Source: SZUA-229 sp964531165
GTDB taxonomy: Bacteria > Pseudomonadota > Gammaproteobacteria > SZUA-229
Direction: 5' to 3'
Length of the DNA: 31,027 nt
Assembly: GCA_964531165.1 (NCBI GenBank)
Contig: CAZHEA010000035.1
Location: 1 to 31,027, forward strand
Shown: piece after piece, positions 1 to 7,051 of the stretch
Layout of the letters: each line of letters starts with the position of its first letter
Numbering within the stretch: the first letter of the stretch is position 1
The notes under the pieces: generated by a model
Databases searched by the model: none
What the model saw: the letters and a program-made list of their open reading frames with translations, nothing else
Told to the model about the DNA's origin: nothing
Program-made: the position numbers and the translations under genes

Positions 1-1
1 A

Positions 2-292
2 TTGCAGCGTTATAAAGAACTGAAAGATATTATTGCGATTCTGGGTATGGACGAATTATCTGATGAAGATAAGCAGGCAGTAGCCCGCGCTCGTAAAATC
101 CAGCGTTTCTTATCACAGCCATTCTTCGTAGCAGAAGTCTTTACCGGTGCAGAAGGTAAATACGTCAGCTTAAAAGAAACTTTAGCTAGCTTTAAAGCAA
201 TCCTCGATGGTGAACTGGATGATATTCCAGAGCAGGCGTTCTACATGGTAGGCGGCATCGACGAAGTTAAAGAAAAAGCGAAAAACATGTAA
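2..292 (+). CDS. atpD: ATP synthase F1 subunit beta, C-terminal part (5' truncated)
   Basis: Last 96 codons of the catalytic beta subunit of F1 ATP synthase; the rest lies upstream of the window. The visible residues are the C-terminal helical domain, including the LQRYKELKDIIAILGMDELS segment that contains the DELSEED-type region facing the gamma shaft. The end, FYMVGGIDEVKEKAKNM, is the usual beta-subunit C-terminus. The stop at 290-292 is followed 12 bases later by atpC, the standard atpD-atpC order of the atp operon. The codon at position 2 is TTG, coding for an internal Leu and not a start. Confidence 0.97.
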   Translation: MQRYKELKDIIAILGMDELSDEDKQAVARARKIQRFLSQPFFVAEVFTGAEGKYVSLKETLASFKAILDGELDDIPEQAFYMVGGIDEVKEKAKNM

Positions 293-304
293 GGAAAACG
301 CATT

Positions 305-724
305 ATGGCGATGACAACACATGTAGATATAGTAAGTGCGGAAAAAGAAATCTGGTCAGGTGAAGCCACTATGGTTTTTGCCCCGGGTATCATGGGTGAA
401 TTAGGTATTGCCCCGCGTCACACACCTTTACTCACTAAGCTTAAAGCCGGTGAAGTAAGAGTGCGTGGCCAGAACGGCGAAGATGAATCCTATTTCATCT
501 CCGGCGGCATGCTGGAAATTCAACCACACGTGGTGACTATATTGTCAGATACCGCAGTTCGTGCAGATGATCTGGACGAAGCCGCAGCAATTGAAGCAAA
601 ACAGCGCGCTGAAGAAGCCATGGAGAACAAGAGTTCTGAAATGGATTTCGCCAAGGCCAGCGCCCAGTTAGCAGAAGCCGCTGCAATGGTAGAGACAATT
701 AAGAAGCTTAAAAGCCGTAGATAG
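305..724 (+). CDS. atpC: ATP synthase F1 subunit epsilon
   Basis: Epsilon subunit of F1Fo ATP synthase, part of the central stalk and an intrinsic inhibitor of ATP hydrolysis. At 139 residues it has the normal length. The N-terminal beta-sandwich (about 1-85) contains the conserved stretch FAPGIMGELGIAPRHTPLLT and FISGGMLEIQPHVVTILSDTA. The C-terminal helical hairpin (about 90-139) is Ala/Glu-rich. AAGGAAAA upstream of the ATG serves as ribosome binding site. It is the last gene of the atp operon and is followed by a clear terminator. Confidence 0.97.
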   Translation: MAMTTHVDIVSAEKEIWSGEATMVFAPGIMGELGIAPRHTPLLTKLKAGEVRVRGQNGEDESYFISGGMLEIQPHVVTILSDTAVRADDLDEAAAIEAKQRAEEAMENKSSEMDFAKASAQLAEAAAMVETIKKLKSRR

Positions 725-745
725 ATTTATGGTTGTTAAGTTTTT

Positions 746-778
746 AAAAAAGCCGGACTTTGTAGTTCGGCTTTTTTA
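746..778 (+). terminator. Rho-independent terminator of the atp operon
   Basis: A stem of AAGCCGGAC against GTTCGGCTT (9 pairs with one G-U) around a 6-base loop, flanked by A-run and T-run (six T at 772-777). It lies 22 bases after the atpC stop. The A/T flanks on both sides could let it work in both directions, but no minus-strand gene points into it. Confidence 0.9.
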
Positions 779-860
779 TGAGTGAAAAAAATAAAGTATT
801 TACCGCAAATGCACGCAAAAGACGCAAATGTAGTAATATAAATGAATAAATTAAATCAAG

Positions 861-1034
861 AGCCTCCCCCGTAGAAAAAGGGGGACTGAGGGGGATTTGC
901 TTTTAAGCTTTTTGAATTAAGAGATATTTTTTTATCCTCATTCAAATCTCCCCTAAAACCTATTTACTTATATAATATACCTGATAGTTTATTAGGCTAT
1001 CTTCGTTCCCTCTTTTTCTAAGAGGGGGCCTGAG
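861..1034. repeat. Degenerate palindromic repeat (MITE/REP-like) between atpC and glmU
   Basis: The left arm at 861-899 (blocks CCTCCCCC, GTAGAAAAAGGGGG, GAGGGGGATTTG) is mirrored on the other side by CAAATCTCCCCT at 942-953 and by CCCTCTTTTTCTAAGAGGGG at 1008-1027. The right arm is split by about 54 AT-rich bases (954-1007). Such C-run/AGAAAAAGG palindromes are common dispersed non-coding repeats in gammaproteobacteria. The remaining non-coding sequence between atpC and glmU (725-1052) holds only the atp terminator and a short repeated GCAAATG/ACGCAAA stretch near 803-828. I see no gene here and no convincing glmU promoter. Confidence 0.6.
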
Positions 1035-1052
1035 CATAGTTAAGGAACAAAA

Positions 1053-2414
1053 ATGTCATTAAGTGTAATTATCCTCGCCGCCGGTAAAGGCACTCGCATG
1101 AAATCCAGCACCCCAAAAGTGCTGCATAAACTCGCCAATAAACCATTAGTCGAGCATGTCTACGACACCGCTAAAAACCTCGGTGCTGAAGAAGTGATTG
1201 TAATATACGGACACGGTGGAGAGCAGGTAAAAGAAACCTGCAAACACTTTGATGCAAAGTGGGTCGAGCAAAAAGAACAACTGGGTACCGGCCATGCAGT
1301 GATGCAGGCATTTGATTCGGTTAATCTGAATAATAATGTGCTGGTGCTATACGGAGATGTTCCCCTGACTAAACTGGAAACCCTGGAAGAATTATTAAAA
1401 GACTCCGAAGGCAAGGTTGCACTACTATCAGTAAATCTGGATAACCCGTTTGGTTACGGTCGTATTTTAAGAAATGATAAAAATCAGGTCACAGGTATTG
1501 TCGAACAAAAAGATGCCTCAGAAGCACAGCAAAAAATTCAGGAAGTGAACACTGGTATTCTAGCCTGTAATGGTGAAACTTTAAAACGCCTGTTAAATAA
1601 TATTGATAATAAAAATAGTCAGGGTGAATATTATCTTACGGATATTTTTGAACTGGCTGAAAAAGATAATATCGAAATTAAAACTGCCCAACCCAAAGCC
1701 AGCTATGAAGTTGAAGGTGTGAACAATCGCTTACAACTGGGCACATTAGAACGAATATTCCAGCGTAATATCGCCGATGAATTAATGACAAATGGTGTCG
1801 CGTTAGCTGACCCCGCGCGTATCGATATACGTGGCAATGCGGATATCAGTAATGATGTATACATCGATATCAATGCGGTAATAGAAGGCAATGTAAAAAT
1901 TGGCTGCGGTACAAATATTGGTCCGAACTGTGTCATTATCAATTCAACTATTGGCGAAAATGTAAATATAAAAGCCAATTGTGTTATAGAAAATACATTT
2001 ATAGATAACGGCTGTGAAGTGGGTCCTTACGCCAGATTAAGACCTGATACCCATTTAAGTAAAAATGCAAAAATTGGTAATTTTGTAGAAATTAAAAAAA
2101 CTAATATTGGTGAGGGCAGTAAGGTAAACCACCTGTCCTATGTTGGCGATACTGAAATGGGTAAAAATGTAAATGTGGGTGCGGGCACGATTACCTGTAA
2201 CTATGATGGCGCAAATAAACATAAAACAATTATTGGTGACAATGTGTTTGTCGGCTCTGATTCTCAGTTAGTTGCACCGGTCAATATTGCAAGTGGTGTA
2301 ACGATTGGTGCAGGCGCTACTGTAACCAAAGATGTTGAAGAAGATATGCTGGTGATTAGTCGGTCGCCGCAAAAATCCATTTCAGGCTGGGAAAGACCAA
2401 CAAAGAAGAAGTAA
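1053..2414 (+). CDS. glmU: Bifunctional UDP-N-acetylglucosamine pyrophosphorylase / glucosamine-1-phosphate N-acetyltransferase
   Basis: Makes UDP-GlcNAc, the precursor of peptidoglycan and lipopolysaccharide, by acetylating GlcN-1-P and then uridylylating it; cytoplasmic. The 453 residues match the usual length. The N-terminal nucleotidyltransferase domain (about 1-228) shows the signature LAAGKGTRMKSSTPKVLHKL, followed by QLGTGHAV and LYGDVPL. The C-terminal left-handed beta-helix acetyltransferase domain (about 250-450) has the hexapeptide repeats and the conserved VGPYARLRP, NFVEIKKT, HLSYVGD and GAGTITCNYDG segments. The start follows AAGGAACAAAA. It is a single gene between two palindromic repeats; in many gammaproteobacteria glmU also follows atpC. 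The two longer antisense reading frames inside it have no independent support. Confidence 0.98.
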   Translation: MSLSVIILAAGKGTRMKSSTPKVLHKLANKPLVEHVYDTAKNLGAEEVIVIYGHGGEQVKETCKHFDAKWVEQKEQLGTGHAVMQAFDSVNLNNNVLVLYGDVPLTKLETLEELLKDSEGKVALLSVNLDNPFGYGRILRNDKNQVTGIVEQKDASEAQQKIQEVNTGILACNGETLKRLLNNIDNKNSQGEYYLTDIFELAEKDNIEIKTAQPKASYEVEGVNNRLQLGTLERIFQRNIADELMTNGVALADPARIDIRGNADISNDVYIDINAVIEGNVKIGCGTNIGPNCVIINSTIGENVNIKANCVIENTFIDNGCEVGPYARLRPDTHLSKNAKIGNFVEIKKTNIGEGSKVNHLSYVGDTEMGKNVNVGAGTITCNYDGANKHKTIIGDNVFVGSDSQLVAPVNIASGVTIGAGATVTKDVEEDMLVISRSPQKSISGWERPTKKK

Positions 2415-2439
2415 GTTTGACTGTGTTACTTTAAGCACC

Positions 2440-2529
2440 CGTCATTCCCGAATGCTTTTATCGGGAATCCAGCGACTTACAGCACTTAAGGTCACTGGAT
2501 CTCCGATAAAAGCATTCGGAGATGACGAG
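2440..2529. repeat. Palindromic repeat with two internal hairpins (REP/MITE-like) after glmU
   Basis: The left arm, about 2440-2476, and the right arm, about 2493-2529, are reverse complements over some 37 bases with about 5 mismatches. Each arm can also fold on itself: ATTCCCGA...TCGGGAAT on the left and ATCTCCGA...TCGGAGAT on the right. The CGTCATTCCCG...CGGGAATCCAG arrangement is a widespread dispersed repeat in proteobacterial genomes. It lies 26 bases after glmU and could also act as a transcription or mRNA-end structure, although no T-run follows. Confidence 0.75.
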
Positions 2530-2662
2530 TATGATTTTTGATAAATTTAAATCACTGATACTTAACAACCTGTTTATGGCTCGCGACATCCAACCTGACA
2601 GACATAGTAGCAATGGGTTATGGGCTGACTATAAAAATGAATCAAGTCGTTAAGAGAGACTA

Positions 2663-4003
2663 ATGTCAGACCTAATAAAAAAAGCTCAGGACTTCGCAAC
2701 AACCGAACACCAGCGAATCAATCACGTCCGCAAATATTCCAATCAACCTTACCAGACTCATTTACAGGCAGTGGCAAAACTAGTTTCAACCGTTACCGAT
2801 GATGAGCAAATGATAGCCGCGGCCTGGTTGCACGATACAGTAGAAGATACCCCCGCAACGCTAGGCGATATAGAAGAAACATTTGGCCCGCAAGTAGCAG
2901 AACTGGTTGAAGAGTTAACCGACGTAAGCAAACCTTCAGATGGCAACCGTGCAACCCGTAAAGAAATAGATCGTCAACACCTGGCAACCGCATCACGCCG
3001 AGCAAAAACCATTAAGCTGGCGGACCTTATTCATAACTGTGCTGATATTGTAAAGCATGATGAAAAATTTGCGGTTACATTTGTATCAGAAATGCAGGCA
3101 CTTTTAGATGTACTGGCAGACGGTAACAGTACATTACTAAAACGCGCAAATAAATTACTGATTAAAAGCAGCGAAAAGCTGGGTATCGACCCATCAATAC
3201 AAAGACATATTGAACCGGTTAATAACACTATTATAAATTTACCCGGTTTTTCTGATATAAATTTTAGAAATAAATTTCAGCAGTTATTTACCGCCAGAGA
3301 TATCGCAGAAAGCTTGCTGTCTTTTGACAGCGATACACCGGTTAAAAAAGCCAACAGCGCTTTTAATTATTATAAGCAAAGTGTAGCCAGTATAAGAATA
3401 AATGGCAGGGTGCAGGGTTATATTAAGCAGCAGAGGTTAAAGGGTGAAGTCTGTGGTGACAGTATGCGACATTATACAGTTGATCAGGTGATTAGAGGAA
3501 CCGGTAGCTTAAGTGATGTTATTCATATATTAACCCGCCATGATTTTTGTTTTGTGAGTGTTTTTGGTGAAGTCACAGCCGTGATAACCCGTGAAGATAT
3601 TAATAAACCGCAAGTAAGAATGTGGTTGTTTGGCTTAGTGACAATGATAGAGACCGCACTAACTCAACTAATAGAAAGAGTTTACCCAGAAGATAGCTGG
3701 ATGGATGTGATGTCTGAGGGGCGAATGGAAAAAACACGCATGATCTGGGAAGAAAGGAAGCGCAGAAATTTGCATTGTAAATTAATCGACTGTTTACAGT
3801 TTTCAGATAAAGCCGGCATTATTATCTCAGACAAAGCATCATTAACACAAATGGGTTTTGAGACCGGCAAGCAGGCGAAAAAAATTATTAAAGAGCTTGA
3901 ATCGCTAAGAAATCATCTGGCTCACTCGCAGGATATTGTTTCCCACGATTGGGCACAAATAGCTAGGCTGGTCGATCGTCTTAGCGATAAATCCTACGGA
4001 TAA
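2663..4003 (+). CDS. HD-domain (SpoT/MESH1-like) hydrolase fused to CBS-like and HEPN-like domains
   Basis: A three-part protein of 446 residues. Residues 1-165 resemble the (p)ppGpp hydrolase domain of SpoT/MESH1: RKYSNQPYQTH (metal His33), WLHDTVEDTP (HD at 57-58, ED at 61-62) and KLADLIHN (Asp121, Asn125). All metal and catalytic motifs appear intact. No synthetase domain is present. Residues 265-330 look like a CBS-type segment (SLSDVIHILTRHDFCFVSV, then VITREDINKPQVRMWLFG). Residues 330-446 are helical and hold RNHLAH (Arg416 to His421), the R-x4-H pattern of HEPN domains, many of which are RNases. The likely role is alarmone or nucleotide hydrolysis linked to a sensor and a possible RNA-binding or RNase tail; this is inferred. 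A GAGAGAC-type binding site precedes the ATG, and the stop is 4 bases before the next gene. Confidence 0.8.
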   Translation: MSDLIKKAQDFATTEHQRINHVRKYSNQPYQTHLQAVAKLVSTVTDDEQMIAAAWLHDTVEDTPATLGDIEETFGPQVAELVEELTDVSKPSDGNRATRKEIDRQHLATASRRAKTIKLADLIHNCADIVKHDEKFAVTFVSEMQALLDVLADGNSTLLKRANKLLIKSSEKLGIDPSIQRHIEPVNNTIINLPGFSDINFRNKFQQLFTARDIAESLLSFDSDTPVKKANSAFNYYKQSVASIRINGRVQGYIKQQRLKGEVCGDSMRHYTVDQVIRGTGSLSDVIHILTRHDFCFVSVFGEVTAVITREDINKPQVRMWLFGLVTMIETALTQLIERVYPEDSWMDVMSEGRMEKTRMIWEERKRRNLHCKLIDCLQFSDKAGIIISDKASLTQMGFETGKQAKKIIKELESLRNHLAHSQDIVSHDWAQIARLVDRLSDKSYG

Positions 4004-4007
4004 TATT

Positions 4008-5216
4008 TTGTCTGAAGTTAATCAACACTATGACGTGATAATTATTGGCGCAGGTGCCGCGGGATTGTTTTGTGCATTTAATGCCGGCCAATCGGGTAAG
4101 CGTGTGCTGGTCTTAGATCATGCGAATAAAGTGGGTAAAAAAATACTCATGTCTGGCGGCGGGCGCTGTAATTTTACAAACTTAAACACTACACATGAAG
4201 ACTTTACTTCTGCAAATCCGCATTTTTGCAAATCTGCTTTAAATCAATATTCAGCTTACGAATTTCTTGCACTAGTTGAAAAACATAATATCGAATATGT
4301 TGAAAAAGGCCCGGGTCAGCTGTTCTGTAAAAATAGTTCTAAAGATATATTAAAGTTATTGTTGGATGAATGTGCAACTGCATCAGTAAAAATTTATAAA
4401 AAATGCGACATTTTTAAAATAACAAAAGAAGAAAACTATACAGTTGAAACGTCAATGGGTGTATTCAGCGGCACATCAATGGTGATTGCAACCGGCGGGT
4501 TATCTATTCCGACTTTAGGTGCAACGGGTTTTGGATATGAAATAGCTAAACAGTTTGGTCACCCGCTAATAAAAACAAATGCATCACTGGTGCCCTTTAC
4601 ATTTTCAAAAAAGTTACTTGAAAAAACGAAATTATTATCAGGTGTGGCATTGCCTGTTTCAGTCAACTGTGAAACAGATAACAGAAGTATAAGTATTGAA
4701 GATGATCTTTTGTTTACCCATAGAGGCATAAGCGGGCCTGTAATTCTTAGACTATCAGCATATTGGTTATATGGAACGGAGATTGTTATTAACCTGTTGC
4801 CCTCAACGGATATAACCGACTATTTAAATGAGCAGAGAAATAAACACCCGGACCAGCTATTATCAACAAGCTTAAATCAGCTAATGCCGAAAAAATTATC
4901 GGCATATATTTGCGGAGAAGTGTTGCTTAATAAAAAGCTAAAACAACTGGACAGGCCTCAGCATGAAATTATATCGGCCAGATTTCATCATTGGAAAATA
5001 ACCCCCTCTGGTACAGAGGGTTATAAGACAGCCGAAGTTACCAGCGGTGGTATTGATACGAATGATGTGTCATCAAAAACCCTGCAGTCAAAAAAGCTTG
5101 ATGGCCTGTACTTTATAGGTGAGGTTCTAGATGTAACCGGTCAACTGGGGGGGTATAATTTTCAGTGGGCGTGGTCATCAGCATGGTGTGCAGCGCAGAG
5201 TATTATTAATGAATAA
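4008..5216 (+). CDS. NAD(P)/FAD-dependent oxidoreductase, YhiN/HI0933 (BaiN-like) family
   Basis: A 402-residue flavoprotein with an N-terminal FAD-binding Rossmann motif (DVIIIGAGAAGLFCAFNAG, residues 9-27) and the family marker KKILMSGGGRCNFTN. A middle ATGG segment (MVIATGGLSIPTLGATGFGYEIA) and the C-terminal YFIGEVLDVTGQLGGYNFQWAW complete the fold. Family members are soluble; some reduce bile-acid intermediates, but the physiological substrate of most is unknown. The start is TTG, 4 bases after the stop of the HD-CBS-HEPN gene. There is no in-frame ATG before the FAD motif, so TTG is the only sensible start. The spacing suggests translational coupling with the upstream gene. Confidence 0.9.
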   Translation: MSEVNQHYDVIIIGAGAAGLFCAFNAGQSGKRVLVLDHANKVGKKILMSGGGRCNFTNLNTTHEDFTSANPHFCKSALNQYSAYEFLALVEKHNIEYVEKGPGQLFCKNSSKDILKLLLDECATASVKIYKKCDIFKITKEENYTVETSMGVFSGTSMVIATGGLSIPTLGATGFGYEIAKQFGHPLIKTNASLVPFTFSKKLLEKTKLLSGVALPVSVNCETDNRSISIEDDLLFTHRGISGPVILRLSAYWLYGTEIVINLLPSTDITDYLNEQRNKHPDQLLSTSLNQLMPKKLSAYICGEVLLNKKLKQLDRPQHEIISARFHHWKITPSGTEGYKTAEVTSGGIDTNDVSSKTLQSKKLDGLYFIGEVLDVTGQLGGYNFQWAWSSAWCAAQSIINE

Positions 5217-5295
5217 ATTAATAATATTTTTGCTACTAGGATGTATTAGATAAACACCCCTGTAATATAAAATGAAGTCTTAGTATGAGTAAAAG

Positions 5296-5381
5296 CCCCA
5301 CGAACGGCTTTAATAATTTATGCTGAGAAACGAATTAATCGATTGATTCTCAGCATAGATAATACAGCTTTTAAAGTGGGG
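5296..5381. repeat. Imperfect inverted repeat near the assembly gap
   Basis: TATGCTGAGAA at 5319-5329 is matched exactly by TTCTCAGCATA at 5347-5357, and the outer CCCCAC (5296-5301) by GTGGGG (5376-5381). The sequence between inner and outer blocks also pairs partly (GGCTTTAATAAT against ATAATACAGCTT). It may be a hairpin after the flavoprotein gene or the end of a small mobile element. There is no T-run, so an ordinary terminator is unlikely. The rest of 5217-5701 outside this repeat and the gap holds no gene I can support. Confidence 0.5.
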
Positions 5382-5466
5382 GATGATATTGTTGTAGGTC
5401 ATCAATTTTAATATTAAAACGAGTCATTTCTTTAGTGCACATTCGATTTATCGAGTCAATATATCG

Positions 5467-5566
5467 NNNNNNNNNNNNNNNNNNNNNNNNNNNNNNNNNN
5501 NNNNNNNNNNNNNNNNNNNNNNNNNNNNNNNNNNNNNNNNNNNNNNNNNNNNNNNNNNNNNNNNNN
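5467..5566. other. Assembly gap (100 N) between overlapping contig ends
   Basis: Exactly 100 N, the usual placeholder for a gap of unknown size. The 18 bases before it (5449-5466, TATCGAGTCAATATATCG) are repeated identically right after it (5567-5584), so the two contigs probably overlap or end in a short repeat. Any reading frame spanning the gap, such as a minus-strand frame ending at 5371, is not to be trusted. Confidence 0.95.
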
Positions 5567-5701
5567 TATCGAGTCAATATATCGGCTAATTCAGCGCCCT
5601 GTTAGTTAACTGTACCGCATTAATACTGACGTGTAATACCCGCTTTACCTATATTTATAACGGATTTTGAGATTATGCTGTTCTCTATATTTTGTGTAAT
5701 G

Positions 5702-6271
5702 TTATTTGGATATGGGCTGTGTAATTGTAAATGCTCCGCGAATATCGCCTAGTTTATAGTCTCTAGCCATATCATTCGGGTAGTTAGCATCCAGTACAGC
5801 GACTAAATCATCTGAAATATTTTGTCCATGACACTGTAAGCATACCTTGCCGGTGGGAATTGCTTTCATAAAGCGAAATGATTCAACGCCGTTAACGGTT
5901 ACAATTTCAGAGTAAGCCATGGGTTTTACGTTTTCACCATTTTGCTTGCGTTGTTCAAATGCATGTAGAACCTTAGTTTCCCATGCATCCGGCATATTAT
6001 CTGAATTACGCGGTTTTAAACTCGTCCTGGCAACTTTCCAGCCGGTTTTATCAGACAGGTCTTTAGCAATTGCCGGTGCGATGTCTTTACATACAGAAAC
6101 GGTTTTAACCGGTCCACTTGCCTTCATAGAGGACTTGAGTTCACCTTTGAGTTGCCCCATAAATTCATGAATGACGGCTCGGCTTTTACTGGTACGCTCT
6201 ATCAATTGAGCGTCAGCATGGGCAGATGAAAAAGTGAGTGTTATTAGTAAAATAAACAGTATATGTTTCAC
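5702..6271 (-). CDS. Periplasmic monoheme DUF3365 (Tll0287-like) protein
   Basis: 189 residues with a signal peptide (about 1-19, ending SSAHA) and one haem c motif, CLQCH at 144-148. The pattern VCKDIAPAIA (Cys61), then RTSLKPRNSDNMPDAWE (82-98), then KAIPTGKVCLQCHG is typical of the DUF3365/Tll0287-like haem-binding domain, which is seen as a stand-alone periplasmic protein or as the sensor part of signalling proteins. Here it stands alone, so a periplasmic redox carrier or sensor is likely; its partner is unknown. The start codon is GTG, with GGAGCC upstream. It follows a Crp/Fnr regulator on the same strand with a gap of 78 bases, and may be its target or co-operonic. Confidence 0.85.
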   Translation of the reverse strand: MKHILFILLITLTFSSAHADAQLIERTSKSRAVIHEFMGQLKGELKSSMKASGPVKTVSVCKDIAPAIAKDLSDKTGWKVARTSLKPRNSDNMPDAWETKVLHAFEQRKQNGENVKPMAYSEIVTVNGVESFRFMKAIPTGKVCLQCHGQNISDDLVAVLDANYPNDMARDYKLGDIRGAFTITQPISK

Positions 6272-6349
6272 GGGTTGGCTCCGGCTGGCGGGTTACGAAT
6301 ATTAGAAAGTGATAATATTGGTAACCCGCCAGCCTCGCAATGATAATTA

Positions 6350-7051
6350 TCAATCTGCGGTAATTTCAAATAGACGTTGTCTGTCCAAACGGTAAAAACT
6401 ATCACGTTTTTCAATTAGTTTAATACGTTTAAATTCGGCAATCGTGCGACTGGCGGTTTCAGTTGTCAGGCTTAACATTGAACCAATATCTTCACGGCTA
6501 AAGAGTTCACATTCATCGGATGCATTTTTATCGGCAAGTTTCAGGAGCAGGTTTGCCATTCTCTGTCGAGCGGTACCGGTGGATAACTGGGTAATCCAGT
6601 TATCGGCTTCATTTAAAGCAAGATGCCAGCGATTGAGGAGCTCTTTGTGTAAAGCCTGGTTCTCCGCGCTTAGCTGATTAACAACCGGTACGGGCAAACG
6701 GCAAATCTCAATATCGCGAAGTGCTACAGCATCGTGTTTATATGTGTCATCAACCAGTGCTTCTAAGCCAATGACATCAGACGAAAAGGCCAGCCGGACA
6801 ATACGTTGATTGCCGTCGGCAAGGTACTGGGTTAACTTAACGACACCCGAGCGGATGGTATACAGGTATTCCGCATTATTATGTTCATGGTAGAGGGTAG
6901 AGCCTGCCGGGAGTACAAACTGACTAATCGGTTTATGTAATTTTTCAAAATCAGCTTCATTGAGTCCCGAAAAGAGTACACTATTTCTGAGTGAGCAGTT
7001 CAGGCAATCGGCCTCGCCTTTCCATGCCTCGTGTAGAGTCACTGTATTCAT
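6350..7051 (-). CDS. Crp/Fnr family transcriptional regulator
   Basis: 233 residues: an N-terminal cyclic-nucleotide-binding-like beta barrel (about 25-125), a dimerisation helix (about 128-160) and a winged HTH (about 161-230). The recognition helix carries ETASR (199-203), matching the E-x2-S-R that FNR uses to read TTGAT half-sites. The N-terminus has CLNC (Cys16, Cys19), and Cys117 sits where FNR has its core cluster Cys. The third N-terminal ligand of FNR is Val25 here, so a complete FNR-type [4Fe-4S] site is absent. No residues were seen that would firmly assign it to cAMP, haem or NO sensing. The neighbouring haem protein gene suggests a redox-linked regulon. Confidence 0.92.
   Translation of the reverse strand: MNTVTLHEAWKGEADCLNCSLRNSVLFSGLNEADFEKLHKPISQFVLPAGSTLYHEHNNAEYLYTIRSGVVKLTQYLADGNQRIVRLAFSSDVIGLEALVDDTYKHDAVALRDIEICRLPVPVVNQLSAENQALHKELLNRWHLALNEADNWITQLSTGTARQRMANLLLKLADKNASDECELFSREDIGSMLSLTTETASRTIAEFKRIKLIEKRDSFYRLDRQRLFEITAD

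Noticed and set aside
803..828. Repeated GCAAATG / ACGCAAA units after the atp terminator, considered as a CRISPR or tandem array
   Set aside because: Only two to three short degenerate units with no spacers; no array.
1160..1978. Antisense frames inside glmU
   Set aside because: Shadows of the coding frame, with no binding sites and low-complexity Ser-rich products.
2576..2663. Short frames before the HD-CBS-HEPN gene (25 codons at 2576-2653; 16 codons at 2613-2663 with a TAATG overlap)
   Set aside because: No ribosome binding site and no recognisable peptide; the TAATG overlap is suggestive of a leader peptide but too weak alone.
5371..5577. Minus-strand frame running through the N block
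   Set aside because: It exists only because N codons are read through; when the 18-base overlap is merged, a TGA stands directly upstream in this frame.
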